From Alphaproteobacteria bacterium (GTDB lineage Bacteria; Pseudomonadota; Alphaproteobacteria; Micavibrionales; Micavibrionaceae), in contig JAACPE010000005.1 in assembly GCA_009995595.1 (NCBI GenBank), forward strand, positions 1 to 64,000: a stretch of 64,000 nt of DNA. Direction: 5' to 3'. This document shows, piece after piece, positions 53,882 through 62,368 of the stretch (the first letter of the stretch is position 1; each line of letters starts with the position of its first letter). The position numbers were made by a program, and so were the translations under genes. Below the pieces are notes generated by a model, which was not told where the DNA came from, did not search any database, and saw only the letters and a list, made by a program, of their open reading frames with translations.

Positions 53882-53956
53882 TGGAGCGGGTGAAGGGATT
53901 CGAACCCTCGGCTTCAACCTTGGCAAGGTTGCGCTCTACCCCTGAGCTACACCCGC
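53882..53956 (-). tRNA. tRNA-Gly (anticodon GCC)
   Basis: A 75-base tRNA on the minus strand (reads GCGGGTGTAGCTCAGGGGTA to start, ends in CCA encoded as TGG at 53882-53884). The acceptor stem GCGGGTG/CACCCGC pairs fully; the anticodon loop is TTGCCAA giving GCC; the T arm contains GGTTCGAAT. It is complete at the right end of the island, and its 3' end is copied at the left end. Confidence 0.97.
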
Positions 53957-54036
53957 TTATGCCTAAGATGAATAGAGTTATAGCCTGTGGATTTTGAAAA
54001 TCAAGTAAAAATCGTCATTTAAATGAAGATGAAGCC

Positions 54037-54315
54037 CTATAAGCCTATTTGGACAAGCGGGACTTGATAACCATATGGTTCACGCCCTTTTTCAGCCATA
54101 GCAATCACAATAATATCGGGGCTTCTAATTACTTTGACGGCTGTTTCTTCACTTATTTCACAAGGCATCAGATCACTGCCATGATCTTCATTTTCATAAA
54201 CAAGAATAAAAAGCTTCATGTCGCGGTAATATTCAACGCGCCGCACTTCTGAGGGGAATTTTTGATTGCTAGCGATAATAAGCCTGCCGTCTTTGTTTTG
54301 AGCGAGTTGAATCAT
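54037..54315 (-). CDS. hypothetical protein
   Basis: A 92-residue protein with balanced composition and beta-strand character (RRVEYYRDMKLFILVYENED, EETAVKVIRSPDIIVIAMAE). AGGAGGG stands upstream of the ATG. Its ATG overlaps the stop of a 56-residue upstream frame by four bases. No family recognised. Confidence 0.65.
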   Translation of the reverse strand: MIQLAQNKDGRLIIASNQKFPSEVRRVEYYRDMKLFILVYENEDHGSDLMPCEISEETAVKVIRSPDIIVIAMAEKGREPYGYQVPLVQIGL

Positions 54316-54482
54316 ATATTGTACCCTCCTATTTTCATTTCTATGGTAAAAGCAGGGGTGATGTGATTTCTAGGAGTTTCTATTATTCCTGTATCTCTAT
54401 GAAAATCCATAGGCGGCGGTCCATTGCTTAAAGTTTCAAGAACGGTTGCCTGTAAGCTACTTAAAGGGATTCGTGAATTCAT
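54312..54482 (-). CDS. small hypothetical protein (56 residues)
   Basis: A short frame starting at ATG 54482 (product begins MNSRIPLSSLQATVLETLSN). Its stop TGA overlaps the ATG of the following 92-residue gene (ATGA), the common mark of translational coupling. No signal peptide or motif; ribosome-binding site weak. It was found by reading, as it is too short for routine calling. Confidence 0.45.
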   Translation of the reverse strand: MNSRIPLSSLQATVLETLSNGPPPMDFHRDTGIIETPRNHITPAFTIEMKIGGYNI

Positions 54483-54600
54483 ATCTTATTATGTCATAGG
54501 TGCAATGCTAAAAACAAATGAGGCGGGAGAATATCTTTATCAAATCCTTGAAAAATATAGGTAATTGGCTTAAAAAATATCTCATAAGAAAAGAGAGCCC

Positions 54601-55152
54601 ATGAGCCAAACTTTAGAAAAACAAGTAGATGATTCAATGCCAACAAGTCCAGAGGATTTAATGGCAAAGCTAGAGGAGCTCGGTATTGCCTATACACTCC
54701 ATCATCATCAGGCGGTTTTTACGGTTGCCGAAAGTGATAAGGTTGATGCCCAAATTGACGGGACGCATTGCCGCAATTTATTTTTGCGTGATAAGAAGAA
54801 AAAGAATTTCTTGCTTGTGCTTCAAAATGCGACGGATGTGGATATCAAAAAACTCCCCGCCATTATTAAGTCTTATCGTCTTTCTTTTGGCTCAAGTGAG
54901 AGGCTTTGGGAATATTTGGGCGTGCGCCCTGGTTCTGTGTGTCCGTTTGCTATCATGAATGATACAAATCATCAGGTTAAAATATTGTTGGATAAGAGCA
55001 TGATGGAAACGAATATCGTTAATTATCACCCGCTTTTAAACACAATGACGATTGGTCTTAAGCCGACAGATTTGCTTAAATTTATTGAAACAACAGGGCA
55101 TGAGGCGCATATTGTGGACTTATCCGATGCCAAACCTGATGGAGCCGAGTAG
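54601..55152 (+). CDS. YbaK/ProXp-type aminoacyl-tRNA deacylase
   Basis: A 183-residue trans-editing enzyme that hydrolyses mischarged tRNA-Pro. The YbaK/INS domain is visible (AYTLHHHQAVFTVAESDKV, HCRNLFLRDKKKKNFLLVLQ, SERLWEYLGVRPGSVCPFAI). The spacing agrees with the ProXp-ala subgroup, which removes Ala from tRNA-Pro; the exact specificity is inferred. The next gene begins one base after its stop. Confidence 0.85.
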   Translation: MSQTLEKQVDDSMPTSPEDLMAKLEELGIAYTLHHHQAVFTVAESDKVDAQIDGTHCRNLFLRDKKKKNFLLVLQNATDVDIKKLPAIIKSYRLSFGSSERLWEYLGVRPGSVCPFAIMNDTNHQVKILLDKSMMETNIVNYHPLLNTMTIGLKPTDLLKFIETTGHEAHIVDLSDAKPDGAE

Positions 55153-55347
55153 ATGAGCCACGAGATAGACCCTAAATTGCTAGAAATTTTAGTCTGCCCC
55201 ATAACTAAAGTGCCCTTGCGTTATGACTTAAAGGCCCATGAGCTTATTTCCGATCAAGCAGGCTTGGCTTACCCCATACGTGATGGTATTCCTGTGATGC
55301 TTACTGATGAGGCGCGCACGCTTAAGCCTTCAGAGATAAAGAAATAA
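55153..55347 (+). CDS. Trm112-family small zinc-finger-like protein
   Basis: A 64-residue protein of the YcaR/Trm112 family ([40 protein letters not shown]). In other organisms it partners methyltransferases acting on tRNA, rRNA or release factors. It follows the deacylase gene directly. Only one of the expected cysteines is seen (VCPITK), so zinc binding may be lost. Confidence 0.85.
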   Translation: MSHEIDPKLLEILVCPITKVPLRYDLKAHELISDQAGLAYPIRDGIPVMLTDEARTLKPSEIKK

Positions 55348-55376
55348 TTGACTTTATTTTTTAGATCGCTTTATAT
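55348..55376 (+). promoter_or_regulatory. leuA leader promoter
   Basis: TTGACT (55348-55353) and TTATAT (55371-55376) are 17 bp apart, just upstream of the leader peptide; the -35 box overlaps the end of the Trm112 gene by none and starts right after its stop. Confidence 0.6.
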
Positions 55377-55379
55377 CTG

Positions 55380-55489
55380 TTTTATGAATAAACGAGCTCA
55401 CACACTCTTGGCTCTCCTCCTTCTTATCGCCCTCTAAGTGGGCATGAGGCAGTTTTATCTGCCTGCACTTAGGGGATTTATTCATAAAA
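55380..55489 (+). promoter_or_regulatory. attenuator-like leader of leuA
   Basis: TTTTATGAATAAA (55380-55392) is exactly complementary to TTTATTCATAAAA (55477-55489), and covers the leader start codon. Between them sits a hairpin with inner stem AGGCAG/CTGCCT (55447-55452, 55459-55464) and outer arms CCCTCTAAGTG/CACTTAGGGG. Ribosome stalling on the leucine codons would change which of these folds forms. No long T-run follows the hairpin, so the exact termination step is unclear. Confidence 0.6.
55384..55437 (+). CDS. leucine-rich leader peptide of leuA
   Basis: Seventeen codons: MNKRAHTLLALLLLIAL. Seven leucine codons, five of them CTC or CTT, and one isoleucine lie in positions 8-17, as in LeuL-type leader peptides that sense charged tRNA-Leu. 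It lies 91 bases before leuA. Confidence 0.8.
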   Translation: MNKRAHTLLALLLLIAL

Positions 55490-55528
55490 TCAAAAAAAGC
55501 CAGAAAATATAAAAGATAAGGAAGAATT

Positions 55529-57085
55529 ATGTCTGATATTCAGCAAACAGTGAACGAAGCCAACCGTGTCATCATTTTTGATACGACTTTACGCGATGGG
55601 GAACAATCGCCTGGTTGTTCGATGAACCTTGAAGAAAAACTTAAGATTGCTTACTTGCTCGATGAGATGGGTGTTGACGTCATTGAAGCAGGATTTCCGA
55701 TTGCGTCTGCTGGGGATTGGGAAGCGGTGAATGAAATTGCCAAAGTGCTCAAAAACTCAATTGTTTGTGGTTTGTCACGGGCGACGAAAAAAGATATTGA
55801 AGCCAGCGCGAGCGCATTAAAGCCTGCCCGCCAAAGCCGTATTCATACCTTTATCTCAACGTCACCGCTTCATATGAAATATAAACTTCAAATGACGCCA
55901 GAAGCTGTTTTAGAGGCTGTTGCTGAAAGTGTGACTTTTGCGCGCAGTTTTACAGATGATGTTGAATGGTCTGCTGAAGATGGTAGCCGCACCGAAGATG
56001 ATTTTTTGTGTCAGGCTGTAGAAATAGCGATTAAATGCGGCGCAACAACAATTAATATTCCTGATACGGTTGGGTATTCCGTTCCTGAAGAATACGCCGC
56101 GCAAATCAAAATGCTGATGAACCGTGTGCCCAATATTGATAAGGCGCGACTTTCTGTTCACTGTCACAATGACTTGGGCTTGGCGGTTGCAAATTCACTT
56201 GCGGGTGTTCAAGCGGGGGCGCGTCAAATTGAATGCACGATTAATGGTATCGGTGAGCGCGCTGGTAATGCAGCGCTTGAAGAAATTGTCATGGCGATAC
56301 GCACCCGTAATGATAAGGCGCCGTTTCATAATAATATAAAAACCGAAATGCTCACGAAGGCCTCAAAAACTTTATCGACAACAGTTGGATTTAACGTCCA
56401 GCCCAATAAGGCGATTGTTGGCGCGAATGCTTTTGCTCATGAAAGCGGCATCCATCAAGATGGTATGTTAAAAAACGCGCAGACTTATGAAATTATGACA
56501 CCTGAATCTGTTGGCCTTAAGAAATCTGAATTGGTTTTGGGTAAGCATTCTGGCCGTCATGCGCTGAAAGATAAAATCCAATCTTTGGGCTACGATATTG
56601 GTGACAACGCGTTTCAAGATTTCTTCAAACGGTTTAAAGATTTAGCCGATAAGAAAAAAGAAATTTTTGATGAAGATATTATTGCGCTGATTGATGATGA
56701 GGTTGGACGCGATCATGACCATATTAAATTTAGAGCGCTTCAAATTGTAGCGGGCACTGAAGGGCCGCAAACAGCAGAGATGAAGCTTATCGTTGATGGG
56801 GTTGAAAAACATACCAAAGTGAATGGAAATGGTCCTGTTGATGCGATTTTTAAAGCTATCCGTGACATTGTTCCGCATGAGAATGCACATCTGCAACTCT
56901 ATCAAGTGCACGCTGTAACGGGCGGAACAGACGCCCAAGCGGGCGTGACCGTGCGCCTCGAAGAAGAGGGTAAAACGGTGACAGGTCAGGGGTCAGATTC
57001 TGATACGCTTGTTGCTTCGGCGCGCGCCTATATTCATGCGCTGAACAAACTCATGACCAAACGCCTAAAATCTAAGCCAGAATAA
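55529..57085 (+). CDS. leuA: 2-isopropylmalate synthase
   Basis: Condenses 2-ketoisovalerate with acetyl-CoA, first step of leucine synthesis. The 518-residue product has the HMGL-like catalytic signatures FDTTLRDGEQSPGCSM and HCHNDLGLAVANSLAG and the C-terminal LeuA allosteric domain that binds leucine (about residues 390-510). AAGGAAG lies upstream of the ATG. The leader peptide in front indicates control by leucine supply in addition to feedback inhibition. Confidence 0.96.
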   Translation: MSDIQQTVNEANRVIIFDTTLRDGEQSPGCSMNLEEKLKIAYLLDEMGVDVIEAGFPIASAGDWEAVNEIAKVLKNSIVCGLSRATKKDIEASASALKPARQSRIHTFISTSPLHMKYKLQMTPEAVLEAVAESVTFARSFTDDVEWSAEDGSRTEDDFLCQAVEIAIKCGATTINIPDTVGYSVPEEYAAQIKMLMNRVPNIDKARLSVHCHNDLGLAVANSLAGVQAGARQIECTINGIGERAGNAALEEIVMAIRTRNDKAPFHNNIKTEMLTKASKTLSTTVGFNVQPNKAIVGANAFAHESGIHQDGMLKNAQTYEIMTPESVGLKKSELVLGKHSGRHALKDKIQSLGYDIGDNAFQDFFKRFKDLADKKKEIFDEDIIALIDDEVGRDHDHIKFRALQIVAGTEGPQTAEMKLIVDGVEKHTKVNGNGPVDAIFKAIRDIVPHENAHLQLYQVHAVTGGTDAQAGVTVRLEEEGKTVTGQGSDSDTLVASARAYIHALNKLMTKRLKSKPE

Positions 57086-57088
57086 TAT

Positions 57089-57727
57089 TTATAAATATTG
57101 TTGGATCGTCTTAAAAACATCATGGAACATTTGTTCTGTAAGACGTTTGGTTGAGGTGTTGTATTTCGAGCAGTGATAGCTGTCAATTAATGTCAGGCCA
57201 CCGCCTAAATCATGGGTGGCGTTATGCGCGAATTTATAAGCCGAAAGTTTCTCCGCGCGCGCTTTTAAAACAGTGTTGTGGGAAACAAGGCCAAGGGAGA
57301 GAATGACTTTTAAATTGGGCATGGTCTCTATCTGGCTTTTAAGATAGGGCATGCATGTATTAATTTCTGAGCCTAAAGGTTTATTTTCAGGGGGCAGGCA
57401 GCGCACGGCGTTTGTAATGCGCGCATTAATAAGCTCTAACCCGTCATCAGGGCGGGCTTTAAATTCACCTTTAGCAAGGCCGTATTTTAAAAGGGTCCCG
57501 TAAAGAAGCTCTCCAGCGAAATCGCCCGTGAAGGGCCTTCCTGAGAAATTGGCACCTTTTAGCCCCGGCGCAAGGCCAACAATAAGTAATTTGGCACTTT
57601 CATCTCCAAAAGACGGCACAGGAGCGTTGAACTTATCAGGATATTTGATCTTGTTTTCGCTCCGAAAAGCGGCAAGGCGTGGGCATAATTGGCAATTAGG
57701 GTCTGGATTGACGCAGTTTTCACTCAT
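57089..57727 (-). CDS. uracil-DNA glycosylase, family 5 (UDGb)-like
   Basis: Removes uracil and possibly other deaminated bases from DNA. The 212-residue product has motif 1 as IVGLAPGLKGANFSGRPFTG and the segment NAVRCLPPENKP, and cysteines CQLC and VRC consistent with a [4Fe-4S] cluster, as in families 4 and 5. Motif GLAPG rather than GEAPG fits family 5. Motif 2 appears as SYHCSKYNT. Convergent with leuA by 4 bases. Confidence 0.86.
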   Translation of the reverse strand: MSENCVNPDPNCQLCPRLAAFRSENKIKYPDKFNAPVPSFGDESAKLLIVGLAPGLKGANFSGRPFTGDFAGELLYGTLLKYGLAKGEFKARPDDGLELINARITNAVRCLPPENKPLGSEINTCMPYLKSQIETMPNLKVILSLGLVSHNTVLKARAEKLSAYKFAHNATHDLGGGLTLIDSYHCSKYNTSTKRLTEQMFHDVFKTIQQYL

Positions 57728-57777
57728 ACCCTTAATTTGGCGGAAAATAATGGTGCTGGCAATAAAGATATAAATTC

Positions 57778-57806
57778 TTGCAGTTTTGAATAAAACCCCC
57801 TATAAA
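57778..57806 (+). promoter_or_regulatory. promoter of rpoZ
   Basis: TTGCAG (57778-57783) and TATAAA (57801-57806) are exactly 17 bp apart, 43 bases before the rpoZ start. Confidence 0.7.
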
Positions 57807-57849
57807 CAGCCTTTCTGAGGCTAATAATGACAAATTTAAAGGAAAAACG

Positions 57850-58215
57850 ATGGCTCGCGTAACTGTAGAAGATTGTATTCAAGAAATTCCAAACCGCTTT
57901 GAGCTTGTGATGGTGGCAGCGCAGCGCGCCCGTAAAATAGGCTCTGGCGCTCTTTTGACTGTTGATCGTGACAATGACAAAAACCCTGTTGTCGCTTTGC
58001 GTGAAATTGCAGAAGAAACAGTTAATATTGAAGACCTGAAAGAAGATATTATTCGCAGCAAACAACGCATTATCGCGATGGATGATGATGGTGAAGATGT
58101 GATCGACATGATGGACGGCGAAGAAGAATGGGGCAAAATGAGCGATGAAGAGCCTAAAGCCAAGAATGAGCCAAGTCTGAAAGATATTGCAGGCAGCCTC
58201 ATTGATGAAGATTAA
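57850..58215 (+). CDS. rpoZ: RNA polymerase omega subunit
   Basis: A 121-residue small subunit that helps fold the beta' subunit and binds ppGpp. N-terminal domain is recognisable ([48 protein letters not shown]), followed by an acidic linker and tail longer than in E. coli (91 residues). AAAGG stands upstream. The adjacent rsh gene makes and degrades ppGpp, and the two are neighbours in most alphaproteobacteria. A terminator separates them. Confidence 0.95.
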   Translation: MARVTVEDCIQEIPNRFELVMVAAQRARKIGSGALLTVDRDNDKNPVVALREIAEETVNIEDLKEDIIRSKQRIIAMDDDGEDVIDMMDGEEEWGKMSDEEPKAKNEPSLKDIAGSLIDED

Positions 58216-58237
58216 TTGACTTCTCCTATAATTTTTA

Positions 58238-58260
58238 AAAGGTCGGCTTTGCCGGCCTTT
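58238..58260 (+). terminator. rho-independent terminator after rpoZ
   Basis: AAAGGTCGGC and GCCGGCCTTT form a stem with a TTT loop, followed by a T-run. It should limit read-through into rsh. Confidence 0.88.
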
Positions 58261-58297
58261 TTTTATGGGATTTCGATTTGCGGCGTGATAGTTTAAA

Positions 58298-60523
58298 TTG
58301 TTAATATTTGAACGCTTTACCCCTCAAAGAGACCTCACATTGCCTAAAGACGAATACGCCAATTTGCTCGATGATTTACTGCTTAAAGTAAAGGCCTATA
58401 CGCCTGACTTGACCCCGGAGATGATTACCAATGCGTATGAGTTTGCTAAATTAAAGCATGAGGGTCAGACCCGCGTATCGGGAGAGCCTTATTACACACA
58501 CCCAATGGAAGTGGCTACAATTTTGGCTGATATGCGTATGGATGAGCCAACCATTGTTACGGCAATCTTGCATGATACGCTTGAGGATACATCTGCAACC
58601 TTTGCCGAGGTCGAAAAGAAGTTTAGCAAAGAAGTTGCAGATCTTGTGAATGGTGTTAGTAAGCTGACTAAAATTGAAAGCCAGAGCTTTGAAGGCAAGC
58701 AGGCGGAAAATTTTAGAAAGCTTCTGGTGGCAATGTCAGAGGATATTCGGGTTCTTCTGGTTAAGCTTGCTGACCGGTTACATAACATGCGCACGCTTTA
58801 CCATTTTAAAGACCGCCCTGATAAATGCATTCGCATATCCAAGGAAACAACAGATATTTACGCGCCGCTGGCAGAACGTATTGGTATTCACCAAATTAAA
58901 GAAGAGCTTGATGACCTTGCTTTTAGTTATATGTTTCCCGAAGCTCAAGCGAGCATAACCAACCGTCTTTCTTATTTGCGCCAAGAAGGCGGCGAGATTA
59001 TTAAGAAAATTATTAAAACGCTTGAAGCAAAAATGAAAGCCGCAAAAATTAATGCGGAAATTACTGGTCGTGAGAAAACACGTTATTCTATCTGGAAAAA
59101 GATGCAACGTAAGAATGTGTCATTCGAGCAGCTCTCTGACATCATGGCTTTTCGTATTGTGGTTGATAATATAGAGGAGTGTTATCATACTCTTGGTATT
59201 TTACACTCCCATTATCCTACTGTGCCAGGGCGTTTTAAAGATTATATTTCAACACCAAAGCCAAACGGATACCGCTCTATTCACACGACTGTGATTGGGC
59301 CAGAAAATCAACGCATTGAAATTCAAATACGCACCCAAGATATGCACCGCGAAGCCGACCTTGGGGTTGCCGCGCACTGGGCGTATAAGGACGGCAAGAA
59401 AAAGACAGATCAAAAAGACATAAAAAGCTATCGCTGGATGCGCGAGCTTCTTGAGATTTTGGAGCAATCATCACGCCCAGAGGATTTTTTAGAAAACACA
59501 AAGCTGGAACTTTTCCAAGATCGCGTTTTTGTATTCTCCCCGCGCGGCGATTTGATGGAACTCCCCAATGGATCAACGCCTGTTGATTTTGCCTATGCTA
59601 TTCACTCGGATGTGGGTGATAAAACAGTGGGTGCAAAGGTGAATGGGCGTATTGCTCCTTTAAATACAAAGTTAAATAACGGCGACCAAGTTGAAATCAT
59701 AACATCAAAAACACAAAATCCGTCACCCGCATGGGAGCGTTTTGTTGTAACAGGAAAAGCGCGCTCACACATTAAACGCTATATCCGTCTACAGCAAAAA
59801 ACAGAATATGCCGCGCTGGGTCAGGCTATGCTTAAAAAAATATTCCAGCAGGAGGGTTATAATTTAACCGACAAAGCTGTTGCCGGTGTTCTTAAACAAT
59901 TGCGGGTTGATGATGTTGAAGATGTTTATGCCAATATCGGATCAGGTCATTTTAAAGCAGGCGATGTTTTTAAAACTATTTTTCCAGGTCATAAAACAGA
60001 AGTCGCCAAAGCGCCCAAGGATCAAAATCCCAAAGACTATGCAATGGCCAAGCGCCCTGATTCTGATAAGCCACTGCCGATTAAAGGGCTTATTCCGGGC
60101 ATGGCCGTTCATTTTGCACGGTGCTGTCACCCGCTTCCCGGGGACCGTATTGTCGGGATTGTTACAACCGGTAAGGGCGTTACCATTCACACAATTGATT
60201 GTGAAACATTGGAGACTTTTGCCGACACACCAGAGCGCTGGATTGATGTGTCATGGGGTGAGGGTCCCGATAGTCCTGAATCACATGTTGGACGCTTGAA
60301 TGTTACTTTTGTTAACGAGCCAGGCGGACTTGGGACTGTCTCAACGGTGATTGGTAAAAATGGCGGCAATATTGTGAATTTGAAAATCACAAATCGCTCT
60401 CTTGATTTTTGGGAAGTGATTATTGATGTCTATGTGAAAGATATTAAACATCTCAACAATGTTATTGCTGCGCTGCGGGCGACCCCTGAAGTCACATCAG
60501 TTGATCGCGCAAAAGGTCGTTAA
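58298..60523 (+). CDS. RelA/SpoT homologue (bifunctional (p)ppGpp synthetase/hydrolase)
   Basis: Makes and degrades (p)ppGpp for the stringent response. The 741-residue product has an HD hydrolase domain (HPMEVATILAD, AILHDTLEDTSATF, RLHNMRTLYHF), a synthetase domain (GRFKDYISTPKPNGYRSIHT), TGS (FVFSPRGDLMELPNGSTPVD) and a C-terminal ACT domain. Conserved HD residues suggest both activities. The start is a TTG at 58298 (another TTG at 58340 is possible), unsupported by a strong ribosome site, so the exact start is uncertain. Confidence 0.94.
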   Translation: MLIFERFTPQRDLTLPKDEYANLLDDLLLKVKAYTPDLTPEMITNAYEFAKLKHEGQTRVSGEPYYTHPMEVATILADMRMDEPTIVTAILHDTLEDTSATFAEVEKKFSKEVADLVNGVSKLTKIESQSFEGKQAENFRKLLVAMSEDIRVLLVKLADRLHNMRTLYHFKDRPDKCIRISKETTDIYAPLAERIGIHQIKEELDDLAFSYMFPEAQASITNRLSYLRQEGGEIIKKIIKTLEAKMKAAKINAEITGREKTRYSIWKKMQRKNVSFEQLSDIMAFRIVVDNIEECYHTLGILHSHYPTVPGRFKDYISTPKPNGYRSIHTTVIGPENQRIEIQIRTQDMHREADLGVAAHWAYKDGKKKTDQKDIKSYRWMRELLEILEQSSRPEDFLENTKLELFQDRVFVFSPRGDLMELPNGSTPVDFAYAIHSDVGDKTVGAKVNGRIAPLNTKLNNGDQVEIITSKTQNPSPAWERFVVTGKARSHIKRYIRLQQKTEYAALGQAMLKKIFQQEGYNLTDKAVAGVLKQLRVDDVEDVYANIGSGHFKAGDVFKTIFPGHKTEVAKAPKDQNPKDYAMAKRPDSDKPLPIKGLIPGMAVHFARCCHPLPGDRIVGIVTTGKGVTIHTIDCETLETFADTPERWIDVSWGEGPDSPESHVGRLNVTFVNEPGGLGTVSTVIGKNGGNIVNLKITNRSLDFWEVIIDVYVKDIKHLNNVIAALRATPEVTSVDRAKGR

Positions 60524-60537
60524 GGCGGGAATAGGAC

Positions 60538-61104
60538 ATGGTTTTTAAAAGGAAAAAAAAACCAAAAATTTGGGCGCGACTTAAAAACTTTTTTTGGCCT
60601 TCAATGGGTTGGAAACGCTCTTTTTCTTATATTAAACACAGGGCAATCCGTCTTAATGCTTCGAGCTACGCTGTATCTGCTGGCCTTGCTTTTGGTGCGT
60701 CTATTTCTTTCGCCCCGACAGTGGGGTTTCATATCTTGCAATGCTTTTTCCTTTGTCTCATTTTTCGTGCCAATTTTATTGCAAGCGTCTTAGGCACGCT
60801 CATAGGAAATCCATGGACTTTTCCGTTTTTGTTTTTGATATCTTATAAAATAGGATGGCTTATTTTAAATATGGCAGGTCTGCACGCTCCTTTTGCTCAA
60901 GATATTGATTTTAGCTTTTCGAGCATGACGCAAGCGCCTTGGGCGATTTTAACCCCGATGTTGATAGGGGGGTATATCATGGCAATTCTGACTTTTCCGT
61001 TATTTTACTTTGCTTTTTATTCTATGATTAAACCCGCGCGTGAGGCGCGCCGACGTTTGATTAAAAAAGCAAAACGAAAGAATAAAGAGCGAGTGATTAA
61101 ATGA
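60538..61104 (+). CDS. DUF2062-family membrane protein
   Basis: A 188-residue inner-membrane protein with two to three hydrophobic helices (SAGLAFGASISFAPTVGFHI, SVLGTLIGNPWTFPFLFLIS). The N-terminus is strongly basic and the C-terminus has a Lys/Arg-rich cluster (AREARRRLIKKAKRKNKE). The sequence pattern G-x-x-IGNPWT is the DUF2062 mark. Function unknown. Its stop overlaps the acpS start by 4 bases (ATGA), where many alphaproteobacteria have pdxJ. Confidence 0.88.
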   Translation: MVFKRKKKPKIWARLKNFFWPSMGWKRSFSYIKHRAIRLNASSYAVSAGLAFGASISFAPTVGFHILQCFFLCLIFRANFIASVLGTLIGNPWTFPFLFLISYKIGWLILNMAGLHAPFAQDIDFSFSSMTQAPWAILTPMLIGGYIMAILTFPLFYFAFYSMIKPAREARRRLIKKAKRKNKERVIK

Positions 61105-61502
61105 TTGTGGGGACTGGCATTGATTTAATAGATGTGCGCCGGCTCGAAAAGTTGATGGAGATACATGGGCAGCGCTTTAAGTCACGTTATTTTACGAAAA
61201 ATGAAATCGCTCTTGCCGAGAGCCGTGCCCACTCGGGGCGAGAGATTTTGGCGCTCGCTAAACGCTTTGCCGCTAAAGAGGCTTGTGCCAAGGCGCTTGG
61301 TACCGGCTTTATTGACGGACTTAAAATGGTCGAGATTGAGGTCATTTTGGATCAAAAAGGGCGCCCAAGCCTACATTTAACGGGTAAAGCGCTAGATTTA
61401 CTGGAAGGCCTGATACCTGAACCCCGTGAGCCCTTTATCCACTTGAGTTTAACTGATGAGCCGCCTTATGCACAGGCGCAAGTCATCATTGAAGCTTTAT
61501 AG
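61101..61502 (+). CDS. acpS: holo-[acyl-carrier-protein] synthase
   Basis: Transfers 4'-phosphopantetheine to the serine of apo-ACP. The 133-residue product has the N-terminal GTGIDLIDVRRLEKLM with the metal-binding Asp, and KRFAAKEACAKALGTGF with the second metal-binding Glu. It activates the acpP product encoded earlier in the window. Coupled to DUF2062 by ATGA and followed by lepB, the standard alphaproteobacterial neighbour order. Confidence 0.95.
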   Translation: MIVGTGIDLIDVRRLEKLMEIHGQRFKSRYFTKNEIALAESRAHSGREILALAKRFAAKEACAKALGTGFIDGLKMVEIEVILDQKGRPSLHLTGKALDLLEGLIPEPREPFIHLSLTDEPPYAQAQVIIEAL

Positions 61503-61537
61503 TTTCTTTCACACTAAAAACTGGGCTAATTTGAGGT

Positions 61538-62365
61538 ATGACAAGTGATAAAAAAATAGAAAATCAACAAGACGAACAGGCCCAAGAAACGCCAGCCCTT
61601 AAAGAAAAAGGGGAAATGGGAGAACTTGCAAAAACAGTGATTATTGCCCTGTTATTGGCTTTTACTATTCGCACTTTTTTGTATGAGCCATTTAATATCC
61701 CTTCAGGGTCAATGTTGCCAACACTTAAAGTGGGTGATTATCTCTTTGTGAGCAAGCCTGCCTATGGGTACAGCGAGCATTCTTTTCCATTTGGCCTTGC
61801 AAGTTTTGAAGGGCGCGTCATGAATGACGATGGTAAAAAAATGCCTCAGCGCGGCGATGTTATAGTCTTCAAATTGCCCACCAACCCCTCGGTGGATTAC
61901 ATTAAACGCCTTATTGGCATGCCAGGAGACCGCGTTCAGGTTATTAATGGACGTCTTTATCTGAACGGCACACGCGTTGAGCGCGAACCTGTAGGCCTTC
62001 GCCAAGAAGAGGGCGGTGATTATGAAACGCAGAATTTAATGGAATATATTGAAACACTGCCGGGCGGTATTATGCATCGCATTTATGAGAAGTCTGACAA
62101 TGAGATGCTCGATAATACGGCAGAATATAAAGTGCCTGCAGGACATTATTTTTTGATGGGTGATAATCGTGATAATTCACAAGATAGTCGTGTTCAAAAC
62201 CTCGTTGGTTTTGTCCCCTATGATAATCTTGTTGGACGCGCCGATATTTTATTCTTCTCTGTTGATCAAAAGGCTGCATTATTAAAGCCATGGACTTGGG
62301 TTACCTCAATCCGCTTTAGCCGTATTTTTGATAAAATTGGCCCTGTAAGGCCAAAGGCCGAATAG
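61538..62365 (+). CDS. lepB: signal peptidase I
   Basis: Cuts signal peptides from exported proteins at the periplasmic face. The 275-residue product has one N-terminal membrane helix (TVIIALLLAFTIRTFLYEPF), the catalytic serine in IPSGSMLPTLKVGDY, the catalytic lysine in YIKRLIGMPGDRV, and the MGDNRDNSQDSR box. Start ATG 61538. Its stop is 3 bases from rnc, so the two are one transcript. Confidence 0.96.
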   Translation: MTSDKKIENQQDEQAQETPALKEKGEMGELAKTVIIALLLAFTIRTFLYEPFNIPSGSMLPTLKVGDYLFVSKPAYGYSEHSFPFGLASFEGRVMNDDGKKMPQRGDVIVFKLPTNPSVDYIKRLIGMPGDRVQVINGRLYLNGTRVEREPVGLRQEEGGDYETQNLMEYIETLPGGIMHRIYEKSDNEMLDNTAEYKVPAGHYFLMGDNRDNSQDSRVQNLVGFVPYDNLVGRADILFFSVDQKAALLKPWTWVTSIRFSRIFDKIGPVRPKAE

Positions 62366-62368
62366 AAA

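Larger units (their letters stand above)
39847..53900. mobile_element. genomic island integrated at tRNA-Gly(GCC)
   Basis: The island is bounded by a short direct repeat: TGGAGCGGTGAAGGGATT at 39847-39864 and the tRNA 3' end TGGAGCGGGTGAAGGGATT at 53882-53900 (one base longer). A P4-type integrase gene adjoins the intact tRNA, as in tRNA-integrating elements. The region between carries accessory functions (R-M, cyclodipeptide-synthase-like, second recombinase, AlpA-like activator). Seventeen-base copies of TACCCCCAAATATACCC stand near both ends. No conjugation or replication genes are seen, so the element is probably mobilised by excision or by helper elements. Confidence 0.85.
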
